Shown: piece after piece, positions 63,258 to 64,000 of the stretch | How the letters are laid out: each line of letters begins with the position of its first letter | Numbering within the stretch: the first letter of the stretch is position 1 | Assembly: GCA_041874725.1 (NCBI GenBank) | Contig: CP097466.1 | Location: 434,001-498,000 of the forward strand | Origin: Duganella sp. BuS-21 | Lineage (GTDB): Bacteria > Pseudomonadota > Gammaproteobacteria > Burkholderiales > Burkholderiaceae_D | Reading direction: 5' to 3' | DNA: 64,000 nt | Made by a program: the position numbers and the translations under genes | Notes under the pieces: generated by a model | What the model saw: only the letters and a program-made list of their open reading frames with translations | What the model was told of the DNA's origin: nothing | Databases searched by the model: none

Positions 63258-64000
63258 CTATTTAGCGCGTTTGCTCGCCCACAGCCCCTCGGCCACGTAC
63301 AGCAGCAGCGCCGCCCAGATGATCAGGAAGCCGGTCAGGCGCTCGGCCGGGAAGGCTTCGTGGAACACCCACACCCCGAGCAGCGCCTGCATGGTGGGCG
63401 ACAGGTATTGCAGCAGACCCAGCACCGCCATCGGAATCTTGCGCGCGCCGGCCGCGAACATCAGCAGCGGAATCGCGGTGATCGGCCCGGCCGCCGCCAG
63501 CAGCCAGCGGGTGCTGTCGTGCGGCGTGTTGAGGAAGGTGTTCTGGCCGTGATAGCTCAGCCAGAACACATACGCGAGCGCCAGCGGGAACAGAATCATG
63601 GTTTCCAGCGACAAGCCTTCGAGCGCGGCCAGCGCCGCCGTCTTGCGCAGCAAGCCGTAGCCGCCGAAGGTGATGCCTAAAATTAAGGCAATCCATGGCA
63701 GTTGCCCGGCCTGCCACGTCAGCCAGGCCACGCCGCCGGCCGCCACCGCGATCGCCAGCCACTGGCCGCGCCGCAAATGTTCCTTCAGCACCAGCACGCC
63801 GAGCAGCACATTGACCAGCGGATTGATGAAGTAGCCGAGGCTGGCGTCGATCACGTGGCCGTTGTTCACCGACCAGATGTAGACGCCCCAGTTGGCCGTC
63901 AGCAGCAGGGCGCTGGCGACAAAGCTGGCCAGCACGCGCGGCTGCTGCAGCACCTTGGGCAGCCATTTCCACTGCTGGCGCACGCTCAGCACCAGCACCA
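63258..64000 (-). CDS. rarD: RarD-type EamA transporter, 5' end cut off by window
   Basis: The frame runs off the right edge of the window, so the N-terminus is missing. The visible 247 residues show eight or so helices with TANWGVYIWSVNNGHVIDAS, LGYFINPLVNVLLGVLVLKE and the second-half repeat GLLQYLSPTMQALLGVWVFH, typical of RarD proteins of about 300 residues in the drug/metabolite transporter superfamily. The substrate is unknown. It is 68 bp upstream of ettA on the same strand. Confidence 0.88.
   Translation of the reverse strand, partial: VLVLSVRQQWKWLPKVLQQPRVLASFVASALLLTANWGVYIWSVNNGHVIDASLGYFINPLVNVLLGVLVLKEHLRRGQWLAIAVAAGGVAWLTWQAGQLPWIALILGITFGGYGLLRKTAALAALEGLSLETMILFPLALAYVFWLSYHGQNTFLNTPHDSTRWLLAAAGPITAIPLLMFAAGARKIPMAVLGLLQYLSPTMQALLGVWVFHEAFPAERLTGFLIIWAALLLYVAEGLWASKRAK

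Overview
The window looks like a near-origin stretch of a high-GC betaproteobacterial chromosome, most likely order Burkholderiales, family Oxalobacteraceae (Massilia/Duganella/Janthinobacterium type). This rests on the gene order mnmG-rsmG-parA-parB-atpIBEFHAGDC, two parS-like sites beside mnmG, the polyhydroxybutyrate (PHB) genes and the slmA/argB pairing. The assignment comes from gene order and protein resemblance, not from a database search.

Layout. 1-5.8 kb: the end of a branched-chain amino acid (HAAT) permease pair, a secreted 3-hydroxybutyrate oligomer hydrolase, an iron alcohol dehydrogenase and a TSUP permease. 5.8-10.4 kb: chromosome segregation and tRNA modification (two parS-like sites, mnmG, rsmG, a 9-bp-period AT-rich array, parA, parB), ending in a 92-bp perfect palindrome. 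10.5-17.7 kb: the complete F1Fo ATP synthase operon with a clear promoter and terminator. 17.7-18.7 kb: a decayed toxin-antitoxin remnant and an interspersed repeat. 19.8-27.3 kb: a polyamine/membrane island with AdoMet decarboxylase, a glycine-rich mini-protein, a double zinc-ribbon DUF4178 protein, an SPFH/band-7 protein and DUF350, divergent from a seven-TM aminopropyltransferase, a Tat-exported amine-oxidase-like flavoprotein and PPK2. 27.3-42.8 kb: mostly housekeeping and single-gene units (glutathione peroxidase, rhodanese with a GlxA/FtrA-type regulator, pabBC, slmA, HAD phosphatase, tRNA-Thr, argB, PHB esterase, nitronate monooxygenase, LysR with a quinone-type reductase, HPRT). 42.8-51.1 kb: one minus-strand operon encoding a full HAAT ABC transporter bracketed by two CoA ligases. 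51.1-52.4 kb: a gene-poor scar with a decayed higBA pair. 52.4-64 kb: aminopeptidase P, MgtC-like, DUF924, DUF2520, AlkB-like, a chemoreceptor, a small outer-membrane barrel, ettA and the truncated rarD.

The most interesting items are the polyamine/SPFH/DUF350/DUF4178 island, whose role I do not know to be established; a miniature inverted-repeat element in two copies, one of which has split the ettA terminator; the eight-unit 9-bp array in front of parA; the 42-bp-arm palindrome between parB and the atp promoter; and several gene ruins (AraC/RelE fusion, frameshifted higB, higA lacking its recognition helix, a YjbR stub, and a PHB depolymerase missing its middle). No CRISPR array, rRNA, complete insertion sequence or prophage was seen.
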